A stretch of 20,536 nt of DNA from CAJXSD01 sp964633145 (GCA_964633145.1 CAZWFE010000040.1:1-20536), one strand, 5' to 3'; numbered from the stretch's first letter, positions 1-6,183 are shown. Notes: a model not told the origin generated them from the letters alone. Made by a program: numbers and translations.

Positions 1-253
1 GTTTGTGAATGGGCCGTGTATCGCCATATAACACAACATCTCTTATGGTGTGTTTGGTCACAATGTTCGAAAATGTATCGGGCCACTGGGTTAAATCCTG
101 CGTAAAGGCGATGAAATTGTCCGGCCCCCAAAATATTTCGTCGCCTTTGTTAAACCCAACGCGGATCGTATCTGCCCCAGTTTTTCGCAACATTTTCGAC
201 AGTTGCCGGAAAAATGGGCCATGTGGACCTTGTAAAAATAAAAACCGACGCAT
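1..253 (-). CDS. KpsS-like capsular polysaccharide export/biosynthesis protein, 5' part only
   Basis: This gene starts at an ATG (complement of 251-253) and runs off the left edge, leaving 84 codons with no stop. The N-terminus reads MRRFLFLQGPHGPFFRQL, followed by RKTGADTIRVGFNKGDEIF and, further on, VVLYGDTRPIHK. From knowledge of the family, this order (a FLQGPxGPFF start, a VNFNxGD-like strand, then a VVLFGDxRPxH-like segment) is typical of the N-terminal half of KpsS / capsule synthesis proteins, which act at the inner membrane in building or exporting the lipid-linked capsule polysaccharide. The reading frame is open across the whole 253 bases and the matching positions fall in order, so I consider it real. 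The ribosome site before the ATG is weak. It is divergent from ribE, with 113 bases between the two starts. Exact paralogue type is uncertain because most of the protein lies outside the window. Confidence 0.8.
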   Translation of the reverse strand, partial: MRRFLFLQGPHGPFFRQLSKMLRKTGADTIRVGFNKGDEIFWGPDNFIAFTQDLTQWPDTFSNIVTKHTIRDVVLYGDTRPIHK

Positions 254-320
254 TTTGTTACTATGACCTATCTTGGCAAACGAAACTCTTGGAACTAACA
301 CTGAGTGCGATATATTTATT

Positions 321-342
321 ATTCGTCAAAATCACGACGAAT
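321..342. repeat. Inverted repeat in the ribE leader/promoter region
   Basis: Perfect 7-base arms ATTCGTC (321-327) and GACGAAT (336-342) are separated by 8 bases. They sit in the 113-base gap between the divergent capsule gene and ribE, nine bases before the ribE ribosome site. It could be a small RNA hairpin or a protein-binding site. There is no run of T behind it, so it is not a terminator. Confidence 0.5.
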
Positions 343-366
343 TTTATAAAAAAGGAGAAACCGCAA

Positions 367-966
367 ATGTTTACAGGCATCGTGACGGATATGGGCCAAA
401 TTGTCGAGCTGGAACAGCGCGGGGATCTAAAGGCACGGATTAAAACAAATTACGACACTGATGCGATAGATATTGGTGCATCCATCGCCTGTGATGGCGT
501 GTGTTTAACCGTGATCGCCCTAGGTGACGATTGGTTTGATGTCGAAATCAGCGCAGAAACCGTATCAGTGACCAATTTGGGGCGCAATCAGTGGTATGTT
601 GGCAAAATGGTCAACCTAGAACGTGCGCTGCGGCTGGGCGATGAATTGGGCGGGCATATTGTGTCTGGTCATGTCGACGGCGTGGCCGAATTGGTTGACA
701 TGCGCGACGAAGGTGACAGCACACGTATGACATTTCAGGCACCAGCGGAATTGGCCCGATTTATCGCGCCCAAAGGGTCGGTGACATTGAATGGGACATC
801 CCTGACTGTGAATGAAGTTAATGAAAATACCTTCGGGATCAATTTGGTGCCACATACAAAACAAGTGACCACCTGGGGCCAATCCAAGGTTGGCGATCCT
901 ATCAATCTGGAAATTGATACACTGGCCCGCTATGTGGCGCGTTTGGCAGAATATCACAACGCGTAA
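367..966 (+). CDS. ribE: Riboflavin synthase, alpha chain
   Basis: A 199-residue protein catalysing the last step of riboflavin synthesis, dismutation of two 6,7-dimethyl-8-ribityllumazine molecules to riboflavin, in the cytosol. It starts with the family signature MFTGIV and has two tandem lumazine-binding barrels, about residues 1-97 and 98-190. The repeated motifs are visible: DGVCLTV in the first barrel matches NGTSLTVNEV in the second, and GGHIVSGHVDG marks the join. Length is normal for the family (about 200). The ATG at 367 was chosen because AAAGGAG lies at 351-357 and because the family begins with MFTG; an in-frame extension back to 214 has no family support. It converges with the SoxT-like gene, the two stops being 24 bases apart with no clear terminator between them. 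Confidence 0.96.
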   Translation: MFTGIVTDMGQIVELEQRGDLKARIKTNYDTDAIDIGASIACDGVCLTVIALGDDWFDVEISAETVSVTNLGRNQWYVGKMVNLERALRLGDELGGHIVSGHVDGVAELVDMRDEGDSTRMTFQAPAELARFIAPKGSVTLNGTSLTVNEVNENTFGINLVPHTKQVTTWGQSKVGDPINLEIDTLARYVARLAEYHNA

Positions 967-990
967 GCATGATGGATGGTCTGTGCCCGA

Positions 991-2043
991 TCAAATGGGC
1001 GCAAACCCTTCGATCAATTGGCGCAAGCCCAGTCGCGCGCCGGCGTAGATGGCAATAAAGGTGATGGGCGCACTATAGGCCAGCAAGCTAAAGGCAGAAA
1101 TGCCTTGGCCCACAGAACAGCCCAAGGCAATGACCGCCCCCACACCCATGATGGCCGCACCTGTAATTTGGCGACGCAGTTCACGCGGGTCTTCGCAGGC
1201 TTCCCATCTGAAATGACCTTTGCGCAGTGATCCGATCAGCGCACCAGTCCAGACACCAGCCACCGACCCGATCCCGAAACTTAGCGTCAGGGCGCTGCCA
1301 TTCATTGCATACAGTATGGTTTCGCCAACGGGTGCCGAAAACGTATGGGATTCAACCATAATGGCTGCAAATCCGTTTTGCGCGACCCAAGCTGTTCCGG
1401 CCCAGCCTGATACGATGGAAACGGCAACTACCAGCGACCAAAACACCTCTTTGTGTTTTTTCCAAAATCCACCCGTTAGCAGGGTGACCAGAAAGATAAC
1501 GCCCCCCAAAATCATTCCTACTGCAGCAGGTGATAGGGGCAGAGTTGTTGAAATCAAATGGGCAAATCCCTGCGCTTGGGGGCCTGACGATGCAGTGGGA
1601 AACGCCCAGATCCGCAATTGTGCCAATGGCCCAGACATCACCACATAGGTTGCAATGCCCATGACCAAAACAATGACAAATGCGCGCAAGTCACCACCAC
1701 CCAATCGGGCCAGTGCCCCATAGCCACAATTACCGCACAGCGCCATGCCATAGCCAAACATCACGCCCCCAAAAATCGAGGCCAACGGGTTCCAAGCCGT
1801 TGCGAGATAAAATGTATCGGCCGGATCAAACACATCGGCAGCCATCAGGCCAAAGCTGCCCATCATGGACAGACCAATACTGATCCCCCACATCCGCAAC
1901 CGCGTGTTGTCAGCGGCATAGGCGTGATCTTCGATAGCGCCAAGTGTGCAAAAACGGCCCAGACGCGCGGCCAATCCCAACAGTAACCCACCAAACAGCC
2001 CAATTAGGGCGACAATTGCGTGTTCACCGAACATATCGATCAT
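991..2043 (-). CDS. SoxT-like YeeE/YedE family sulfur transporter
   Basis: A 350-residue, very hydrophobic membrane protein of the YeeE/YedE (sulfur transport) family. Family knowledge: the relative TsuA imports thiosulfate through a path lined with conserved cysteines. Here the expected cysteines are visible: Cys32 in RFCTLGA, the pair Cys103/Cys106 in LCGNCGYGALARLGGG, and Cys309 in CSVGQGISAFS. About nine to ten membrane segments can be read from the hydrophobic stretches. It is the last gene of the operon soxS - GlcG-like - soxR - this gene, 57 bases after soxR, with AGGA ahead of the ATG. Its location beside soxR and the divergent sox genes argues for transport of thiosulfate or a sulfane-sulfur compound, as proposed for SoxT. 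Substrate and direction are inferred, not shown. Confidence 0.9.
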   Translation of the reverse strand: MIDMFGEHAIVALIGLFGGLLLGLAARLGRFCTLGAIEDHAYAADNTRLRMWGISIGLSMMGSFGLMAADVFDPADTFYLATAWNPLASIFGGVMFGYGMALCGNCGYGALARLGGGDLRAFVIVLVMGIATYVVMSGPLAQLRIWAFPTASSGPQAQGFAHLISTTLPLSPAAVGMILGGVIFLVTLLTGGFWKKHKEVFWSLVVAVSIVSGWAGTAWVAQNGFAAIMVESHTFSAPVGETILYAMNGSALTLSFGIGSVAGVWTGALIGSLRKGHFRWEACEDPRELRRQITGAAIMGVGAVIALGCSVGQGISAFSLLAYSAPITFIAIYAGARLGLRQLIEGFAPI

Positions 2044-2100
2044 GTTGAATTCCTGTTGATTTTCCCATGGTTACTATGACACAGGGGCTGCGAAAATCAA

Positions 2101-2451
2101 TCAGTTGTTTTTAGGTTCGGGCATTTTGCAGAACAGTTCGTATACGACCTCAAGCACGCGCTTGGGTTTGTCATCTGCCAATCGGTAATAAATCGTCTTG
2201 CCATCGCGACGCGGTACAACCAATCCCTCTAGCCGCAGGCGCGACAGTTGTTGCGATACGGCCGCTTGTCGCGCGGAAATCAATTCTTCTAGTTCTGTGA
2301 CCGATTTTTCGCCGGATACCAAATGACACAGGATCATCAACCGGCCTTCGTGACTGATTGCCTTTAAAAAACCTGACGCTGTTGTTGCATTTTCGACAAT
2401 TGCGTCGATGTCCTCGTCGGACATATCGTCTGTGATGACCGGAAGTGCCAT
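2101..2451 (-). CDS. soxR: SoxR, ArsR-family repressor of the sox genes
   Basis: A 116-residue winged-helix protein of the ArsR/SmtB family. The DNA-reading helix-turn-helix is around residues 50-75 (SVTELEELISARQAAVSQQL) and the wing around 79-92 (VPRRDGKTIYYRL). It has only two cysteines, Cys42 (LMILCHLV) and Cys108 (YELFCKMP). In the SqrR/BigR/SoxR branch, cysteines at the equivalent places in alpha-2 and alpha-5 form a persulfide or polysulfide bridge that releases DNA, so this protein probably senses reactive sulfur rather than metal. It lies in the soxS operon, 46 bases after the GlcG-like gene, with AGGA upstream of the ATG. It most likely represses its own operon and the divergent soxVW and soxXYZABCD units. 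The name SoxR here means the Paracoccus-type sox repressor, not the MerR-family redox regulator of enteric bacteria. Confidence 0.92.
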   Translation of the reverse strand: MALPVITDDMSDEDIDAIVENATTASGFLKAISHEGRLMILCHLVSGEKSVTELEELISARQAAVSQQLSRLRLEGLVVPRRDGKTIYYRLADDKPKRVLEVVYELFCKMPEPKNN

Positions 2452-2497
2452 TTTGTATTCCTAACTGCTGCGTCAACTATGCCACAGCCTGTCCCTT

Positions 2498-2992
2498 TCA
2501 GAAAGCAATTTCATCTGCAATCGCATCAATTCCATCCTGCGCACAGACCTCGTCCAAGTCGGGTCCTGGTGCACCTGAAATGCCGATACCCCCGACAATC
2601 GCGCCATCACCTGCATAGATCACTAAACCACCGCCAAGCGGCAGCGCTTCGGACAGATTGCGAATCGCAGAAGCGGTCTGCCCACTTTGTGTTGATTTGG
2701 CAAGGTCACTGGTCGATGTGCGAAAGCTGACCGATGTCCATGCTTTGCGCCGTGATGTTTCGTAAACATGCAATCCAGCATATCGATCGCGCAGAAAAAC
2801 TTGGGGCAGGCCGGCGCGGTCAACAACTGTAACGCCAACTTGATATCCGCTATCTTGGCACGATTGCAGTGCGGTTTGCGCTGCCAACAAAGCAAGCTCT
2901 GGGCGCAACGACTTTGACGTGACAAATGCGTCTTGGCCGAAAGTTACAGTTCCTAAACAACATAGCGCTGCCGATAAAACCCATGATTTCAT
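2498..2992 (-). CDS. Exported GlcG/HbpS-like (DUF336) protein in the sox regulatory operon
   Basis: A 164-residue protein with a signal peptide of about 19 residues (MKSWVLSAALCCLGTVTFG, then QDAF), so it is probably periplasmic. The mature part is a GlcG/HbpS (DUF336) domain: helix LALLAAQTALQSC, strand VGVTVVDRAGLPQVFLRD, helix around TSRRKAWTSVSF, then LPLGGGLVIYAGDGAIVGGIGISG near 118-142, the usual glycine-rich end of the fold. Known members bind haem or assist redox sensing, but many have no known role. The start overlaps the soxS stop by four bases (ATGA), and an AGAGGA ribosome site lies inside soxS, so translation is probably coupled to soxS. Expression with soxS and soxR points to a job in periplasmic sulfur or haem handling; that is inference. 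A signal-peptide-bearing member is less common than the cytosolic glycolate-cluster type. Confidence 0.85.
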   Translation of the reverse strand: MKSWVLSAALCCLGTVTFGQDAFVTSKSLRPELALLAAQTALQSCQDSGYQVGVTVVDRAGLPQVFLRDRYAGLHVYETSRRKAWTSVSFRTSTSDLAKSTQSGQTASAIRNLSEALPLGGGLVIYAGDGAIVGGIGISGAPGPDLDEVCAQDGIDAIADEIAF

Positions 2993-3378
2993 GATTTATC
3001 CTCTAACTTGCTTGCAGGAACAAAATCAGTTTCCCGCTCAAGGATCATTTCTAAGACACCCCAGAAAAAATCCTCGCTTTGATAACCTTCCATGCGGCGC
3101 ATTTCGCGTCCGTTTTCCATGATAACAAACGTTGGTGTGAACACGACAGGTGTTTTGAATGGCGTGTCCGGTCCTTTCGTTTCGGAAATATCAACTTTGC
3201 GAAGTGGCGCAAATGCGCCCACGTCCGTTTTGGGGTATATCGGACCCAAGTCGCGTTCCCAAATATCGCAATAGACACATCCATCACGTTTCACCATGAC
3301 CAATTCATAGTCGCTGGCCCATGCGGGGACCATCGTCAGAACGTATGCACTTATGCCGAAAATAAATTGCCTTAGCAT
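2989..3378 (-). CDS. soxS: SoxS, periplasmic thioredoxin
   Basis: A 129-residue thioredoxin-like protein with a signal peptide (about residues 1-22, ending PAWAS) and the redox motif Cys34-Val-Tyr-Cys37 in RDGCVYCDIW. The later TPTF segment (FTPTFVIMENG) is the conserved cis-proline region. In Paracoccus, SoxS is a periplasmic thiol-disulfide protein encoded with soxR that keeps the sulfur carrier SoxYZ in its active state. The ATG at 3378 was chosen because it directly precedes the signal peptide; an upstream TTG would put 24 extra residues before it and would reach into the divergent soxV start. It is the first gene of the minus-strand operon and diverges from soxV, with 72 bases between the start codons. 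Confidence 0.92.
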   Translation of the reverse strand: MLRQFIFGISAYVLTMVPAWASDYELVMVKRDGCVYCDIWERDLGPIYPKTDVGAFAPLRKVDISETKGPDTPFKTPVVFTPTFVIMENGREMRRMEGYQSEDFFWGVLEMILERETDFVPASKLEDKS

Positions 3379-3389
3379 CACAGCCCCAA

Positions 3390-3418
3390 TTGACCTAAAC
3401 AGATGTGTATAACATAAT
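3390..3418 (+). promoter_or_regulatory. Candidate soxV promoter
   Basis: TTGACC (3390-3395), a 17-base spacer and CATAAT (3413-3418) give a good sigma-70-type match 33 bases before the soxV ATG. The -10 overlaps the palindrome at 3416-3427. Read by eye only. Confidence 0.5.
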
Positions 3419-3439
3419 ATGAATATTTGAATAAAACAA
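3411..3439 (-). promoter_or_regulatory. Candidate soxS promoter, overlapping the soxV promoter
   Basis: On the minus strand, TTGTTT (3439-3434), a 17-base spacer and TATGTT (3416-3411) form a weaker sigma-70-type match. Its -10 overlaps that of the soxV promoter, so one bound repressor could block both directions. Confidence 0.3.
3416..3427. promoter_or_regulatory. Candidate SoxR operator in the soxS-soxV gap
   Basis: A perfect inverted repeat with 5-base arms, AATAT-GA-ATATT, covers the downstream end of the soxV -10 and its likely transcription start, and lies inside the candidate soxS promoter spacer. A GAAT half-site follows at 3429-3432. In Paracoccus-type systems SoxR binds this intergenic region. 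Assignment is by position and symmetry; the site is short and AT-rich, so chance is possible. Confidence 0.4.
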
Positions 3440-3450
3440 GGATAACCCAT

Positions 3451-4188
3451 ATGTTCGATGTTTCCATCTGGGGCGCGTTTGTTGGCGGGTTGGTGGTATT
3501 TTTTTCACCCTGCATTCTGCCAATCGTTCCATTTTACCTTAGCTATATGGCGGGCACGGGCATGGCGACGTTAAACGCCGATGGGGATTTACCCGCCAAT
3601 GTTCAGCGCAAGGCTGTTATATCATCGGTGATGTTTTCGGCGGGAATCATTACCGTGTTTGTTTTGCTGGGTGCGGCTGCATTTTCCGTATCGCAAAGCT
3701 TTAAAATGTACCAAGACGAATTCCGGTATGCATCGGCGGCCATTATTGCAGTGATTGGTCTGCATTTTCTGGGCGTTATAAAAATTGGATTTTTGAACCG
3801 ACAATTTCAGGTCAATGCGGGCGACACGAATAACATGTCACTTGTGGGGTCTTATGTGGTCGGGCTTGCCTTTGCCGCGGGTTGGACGCCCTGCGTTGGT
3901 GGGGTGCTGACAGCGGTGATCATGACCGCCAGCTTCGAAGATACAGCGATGAAAGGCGTGGGGCTTTTGTTTGTATTCGGTGTTGGATTGACGTTGCCAT
4001 TTGTTGTTGCCGCGTTTTTCATAAAACCGTTTTTGAAATTTGCTGCGCGGTTCCGGCGTCATATGGGGTTGGTGGAAAAGTTGATGGGGCTGTTGATGCT
4101 GATATTTGCCCTGTTGCTGATCACCAATCGAATCAATGAAATTGCAAATTGGATGATTGAAACCTTTCCGGCGTTTACGTCGTTGTAA
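3451..4188 (+). CDS. soxV: SoxV, CcdA-family membrane electron carrier
   Basis: A 245-residue integral membrane protein of the CcdA/DsbD-core family with about six hydrophobic segments. The two redox cysteines are present: Cys21 in FFSPCILPIVPFY and Cys148 in AGWTPCVGG, each beside the proline expected in the family. SoxV moves reducing equivalents from cytosolic thioredoxin across the membrane to SoxW and related periplasmic thioredoxins, which keep SoxYZ functional. The ATG at 3451 is supported by AAGGA at 3438-3442; a TTG at 3427 would add eight residues with no family support. It is the first gene of the plus-strand sox series, 15 bases ahead of soxW, and diverges from soxS. Confidence 0.93.
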   Translation: MFDVSIWGAFVGGLVVFFSPCILPIVPFYLSYMAGTGMATLNADGDLPANVQRKAVISSVMFSAGIITVFVLLGAAAFSVSQSFKMYQDEFRYASAAIIAVIGLHFLGVIKIGFLNRQFQVNAGDTNNMSLVGSYVVGLAFAAGWTPCVGGVLTAVIMTASFEDTAMKGVGLLFVFGVGLTLPFVVAAFFIKPFLKFAARFRRHMGLVEKLMGLLMLIFALLLITNRINEIANWMIETFPAFTSL

Positions 4189-4203
4189 TCAATGAGGTGA
4201 AAT

Positions 4204-4782
4204 ATGAAAAAGTATCTAAGCGCATTGCTGGTCATGTTATTTAGCGCAACTTGGGTGGCTGCATCTGGAATCGGGGACGACGGGTTGCACAAAACCGATT
4301 GGATGCGCGACACATTCAAAGATCTGCGCGAAGACCTGGCCGAAGCCAATTCAGAAGGCAAACGGCTGGTTTTGTTTTTTGAACAGCGCGGCTGTATTTA
4401 CTGCAAAAAAATGCATGAAGAGGTGTTCTCGGACCCAACCGTTTCGGATTATATCGAAGAACATTTCTTTGTTGTGCAATTAAATCTGCATGGTGACACG
4501 GATGCCGTTGATTTTGATGGCGAAGAGATGTCCGAAAAGGACCTGGCGCGCCGCTGGGGGATTCTGTTTACACCCACAATCATGTTTCTACCACAAGAGG
4601 TGGGTGAAGGGGTGACCGCACCTCAGGCGGCGGTCGCAACGATGCCCGGGGCCTTTGGTCGGGGGACAACATTGGACCTGTTTACATGGGTCCAGGAAGA
4701 GCGTTATCTGATTGAAAATGGAGAAGATTTTCAGCGTTATCATGCGCGCCGAATTGCCGAACGGCAGGCGGAAAATCAATAA
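4204..4782 (+). CDS. soxW: SoxW, periplasmic thioredoxin
   Basis: A 192-residue thioredoxin-like protein with an N-terminal signal peptide (about 1-20, ending WVAAS) and the redox motif Cys64-Ile-Tyr-Cys67 in EQRGCIYCKKMHEEV. The cis-proline region is FTPTIMFL. The C-terminal quarter is charged and helical (EERYLIENGEDFQRYHARR), as in SoxW proteins. It is the periplasmic partner of SoxV. An AGGTG ribosome site lies just before the ATG, and the gene is 15 bases after soxV, so the two are surely co-transcribed. It shares the CxYC type of redox motif with SoxS; the two are separate, non-identical thioredoxins in one locus. Confidence 0.92.
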   Translation: MKKYLSALLVMLFSATWVAASGIGDDGLHKTDWMRDTFKDLREDLAEANSEGKRLVLFFEQRGCIYCKKMHEEVFSDPTVSDYIEEHFFVVQLNLHGDTDAVDFDGEEMSEKDLARRWGILFTPTIMFLPQEVGEGVTAPQAAVATMPGAFGRGTTLDLFTWVQEERYLIENGEDFQRYHARRIAERQAENQ

Positions 4783-4797
4783 AAATCGCAATCAATC

Positions 4798-4813
4798 ATT
4801 CATTTTTGCGAAT
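4798..4813. promoter_or_regulatory. Candidate SoxR/SqrR-type operator before soxX
   Basis: The sequence is ATTC (4798-4801), eight bases, GAAT (4810-4813), an exact ATTC-N8-GAAT. As I recall, this is the inverted-repeat pattern reported for SqrR, the persulfide-sensing ArsR repressor of Rhodobacter capsulatus. It lies in the 110-base gap between soxW and soxX, 11 bases ahead of the candidate -35. Eight fixed bases can occur by chance, but the position is what a sox operator should have. Confidence 0.45.
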
Positions 4814-4824
4814 TTGTTGTTGCG

Positions 4825-4854
4825 TTGATGGTGTGTAGTGAACTACGGTATACA
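4825..4854 (+). promoter_or_regulatory. Candidate soxX promoter with internal palindrome
   Basis: TTGATG (4825-4830), an 18-base spacer and TATACA (4849-4854) form a plausible sigma-70-type promoter 38 bases before soxX. The spacer contains the perfect inverted repeat GTAGT-GA-ACTAC (4835-4846), well placed for a repressor. A second start here would let soxXYZA be expressed apart from soxVW. Confidence 0.45.
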
Positions 4855-4892
4855 AAGCTATCACTCGAAACTAGATAGCCACGGGAGGATTT

Positions 4893-5366
4893 ATGAGGCT
4901 AACATCTCTTACAGTCGCGGCGGGATTGGCACTGGCTAGTGCGTCTTTCGCTGAAACAGTTGCGCCAGGTAACGTCGAGTTCGACGAATATGGCGCTGTA
5001 CAAGCATCTTTGACCGGTGTTGCGGGTGATCCTGCAAACGGTCGTAGTGTAATCGTAAGCAAAAAACGCGGTAACTGTATCGCATGTCACAGTTCAGAAG
5101 CATGGGCAGACGAAATGTTCCATGGCGAAGTTGGGCCAGCGCTGGATGGCGTAGGTGGATATCGCACAGCTGCGGAATTGCGCGGCATTTTGGTAAACTC
5201 GAAAATGACATTCGAGGGCACAATCATGCCAGCGTATTACAAAGTTGACGGGTTTAACCGTCCTGGTGATGCGTACACTGGCAAGGCAGCGAAAGAATTG
5301 TCGCCGTTGCTGACCGCACAAGAAATCGAAGACGTTGTCGCGTTTCTGTCAACTTTGACAGAATAA
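4893..5366 (+). CDS. soxX: SoxX, monohaem cytochrome c subunit of SoxXA
   Basis: A 157-residue periplasmic cytochrome. The signal peptide is residues 1-20 (cleavage after SFA). One haem c site is visible, Cys62-Ile-Ala-Cys65-His66, with Met112 in TIMPAYY as the likely distal ligand, and a typical C-terminal helix EIEDVVAFLSTL. With SoxA it forms the cytochrome that joins thiosulfate oxidatively to the SoxY cysteine. GGGAGGA at 4882-4888 is a strong ribosome site. The gene begins the main structural unit soxXYZA and is preceded by its own candidate promoter. The length and single haem fit the Paracoccus/Rhodovulum type. Confidence 0.95.
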   Translation: MRLTSLTVAAGLALASASFAETVAPGNVEFDEYGAVQASLTGVAGDPANGRSVIVSKKRGNCIACHSSEAWADEMFHGEVGPALDGVGGYRTAAELRGILVNSKMTFEGTIMPAYYKVDGFNRPGDAYTGKAAKELSPLLTAQEIEDVVAFLSTLTE

Positions 5367-5395
5367 GCGATATTTTTTTAACTAAGGAGATCATG

Positions 5396-5812
5396 ATGGA
5401 CTTCTCAAGACGCGAAACATTGGCGTTGGGTTTGGGCGCAGCTGCCCTGACAATTTTGCCATTCCGCGTAAGCGCAGCAGCAGATGATGCGATTGCTGCG
5501 TTCACAGGTGGCGCAGACATCGCCGAAAGCGGTGTAACTTTGGGTGCACCAGAGATTGCCGAAAACGGTAACACTGTTCCAATCGACGTATCCGCCGAAG
5601 GCGCGGTATCGATCATGTTGTTGGCCGCTGGCAACCCGACACCGGGTGTTGCAACATATAACTTTGGCGAACTATCCGGTACGCAATCTGCGTCCACACG
5701 GATCCGTTTGGCCGGCACGCAAGACGTCGTTGCGATCGCGAAAATGGCCGATGGCACATTCGCAAAAGCACAGCAGACTGTGAAAGTAACAATCGGCGGC
5801 TGCGGCGGCTAA
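5396..5812 (+). CDS. soxY: SoxY, sulfur-carrier subunit
   Basis: A 138-residue protein that carries the sulfur substrate covalently on its C-terminal cysteine. The end is Ile-Gly-Gly-Cys136-Gly-Gly, the invariant GGCGG swinging arm. The N-terminus has a twin-arginine signal (SRRETLALGLGAAALTIL, processing near VSAAA), so SoxYZ is exported folded, with SoxZ carried along. Two ATG codons lie in tandem at 5393 and 5396; AAGGAG at 5384-5389 is only three bases from the first but six from the second, so I prefer 5396. The soxX stop is 29 bases upstream and soxZ follows 23 bases downstream. Confidence 0.95.
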   Translation: MDFSRRETLALGLGAAALTILPFRVSAAADDAIAAFTGGADIAESGVTLGAPEIAENGNTVPIDVSAEGAVSIMLLAAGNPTPGVATYNFGELSGTQSASTRIRLAGTQDVVAIAKMADGTFAKAQQTVKVTIGGCGG

Positions 5813-5835
5813 GGTCCAGATAGGAGTATATTAAT

Positions 5836-6165
5836 ATGGCAGACGGTGTAAAACCACGCGTGAAAGCTCCCAAAAAGGCAGCTGCAGGCGAAGTCGTAAC
5901 AATCAAATGTTTGATCAGCCACAAAATGGAATCAGGTCAGCGTAAAGACGGCGACGGGAACCTTATCCCTCGTTCGATCATCAACCGCTTTACCTGCGAT
6001 TTCAACGGAGCTTCGGTTATCGACGTAGCAATGGAAGCTGCGATCTCGACAAACCCATACTTCCAGTTTGAAGCGACAGTTCCAGAAGCGGGTGAATTCA
6101 AATTCACTTGGTATGATGACGACGGTTCAGTCTATGAAGACACCAAAAAGGTTGCAATCGGATAA
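5836..6165 (+). CDS. soxZ: SoxZ, partner of the sulfur carrier
   Basis: A 109-residue immunoglobulin-like beta protein that dimerises with SoxY and helps dock the carrier to SoxXA, SoxB and SoxCD. Family features visible are PRVKAPKKAAAGEVVTIKCL at the start, LISHKMESGQRKD, and the C-terminal FKFTWYDDDGSVYEDTKKV. It has no signal peptide of its own, as expected for a protein co-exported with SoxY by the Tat route. AGGAG lies upstream of the ATG. The gene is 23 bases after soxY and 60 bases before soxA, with a hairpin in that gap. Confidence 0.95.
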   Translation: MADGVKPRVKAPKKAAAGEVVTIKCLISHKMESGQRKDGDGNLIPRSIINRFTCDFNGASVIDVAMEAAISTNPYFQFEATVPEAGEFKFTWYDDDGSVYEDTKKVAIG

Positions 6166-6183
6166 TCCGGTTTCGGCATAGGA

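Noticed and set aside
9..266. Plus-strand open frame of 85 codons at the left edge
   Set aside because: It resembles no protein I know and is antisense to the convincing KpsS-like frame on the minus strand.
214..366. In-frame N-terminal extension of riboflavin synthase
   Set aside because: The family starts with MFTG, and AAAGGAG is placed for the ATG at 367; the extension also runs through the divergent control gap and the capsule gene start.
254..366. FMN riboswitch upstream of ribE
   Set aside because: The gap is only 113 bases and shows none of the conserved RFN-element helices or loop sequences; only one simple inverted repeat is present.
1220..1986. Long plus-strand open frames opposite the SoxT-like gene
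   Set aside because: They are antisense shadows with low-complexity, unnatural composition, while the minus frame has membrane segments and family motifs.
3427..3450. TTG start for soxV at 3427
   Set aside because: It would overlap the palindrome and candidate start site; the ATG at 3451 has AAGGA at good spacing and fits the family N-terminus.
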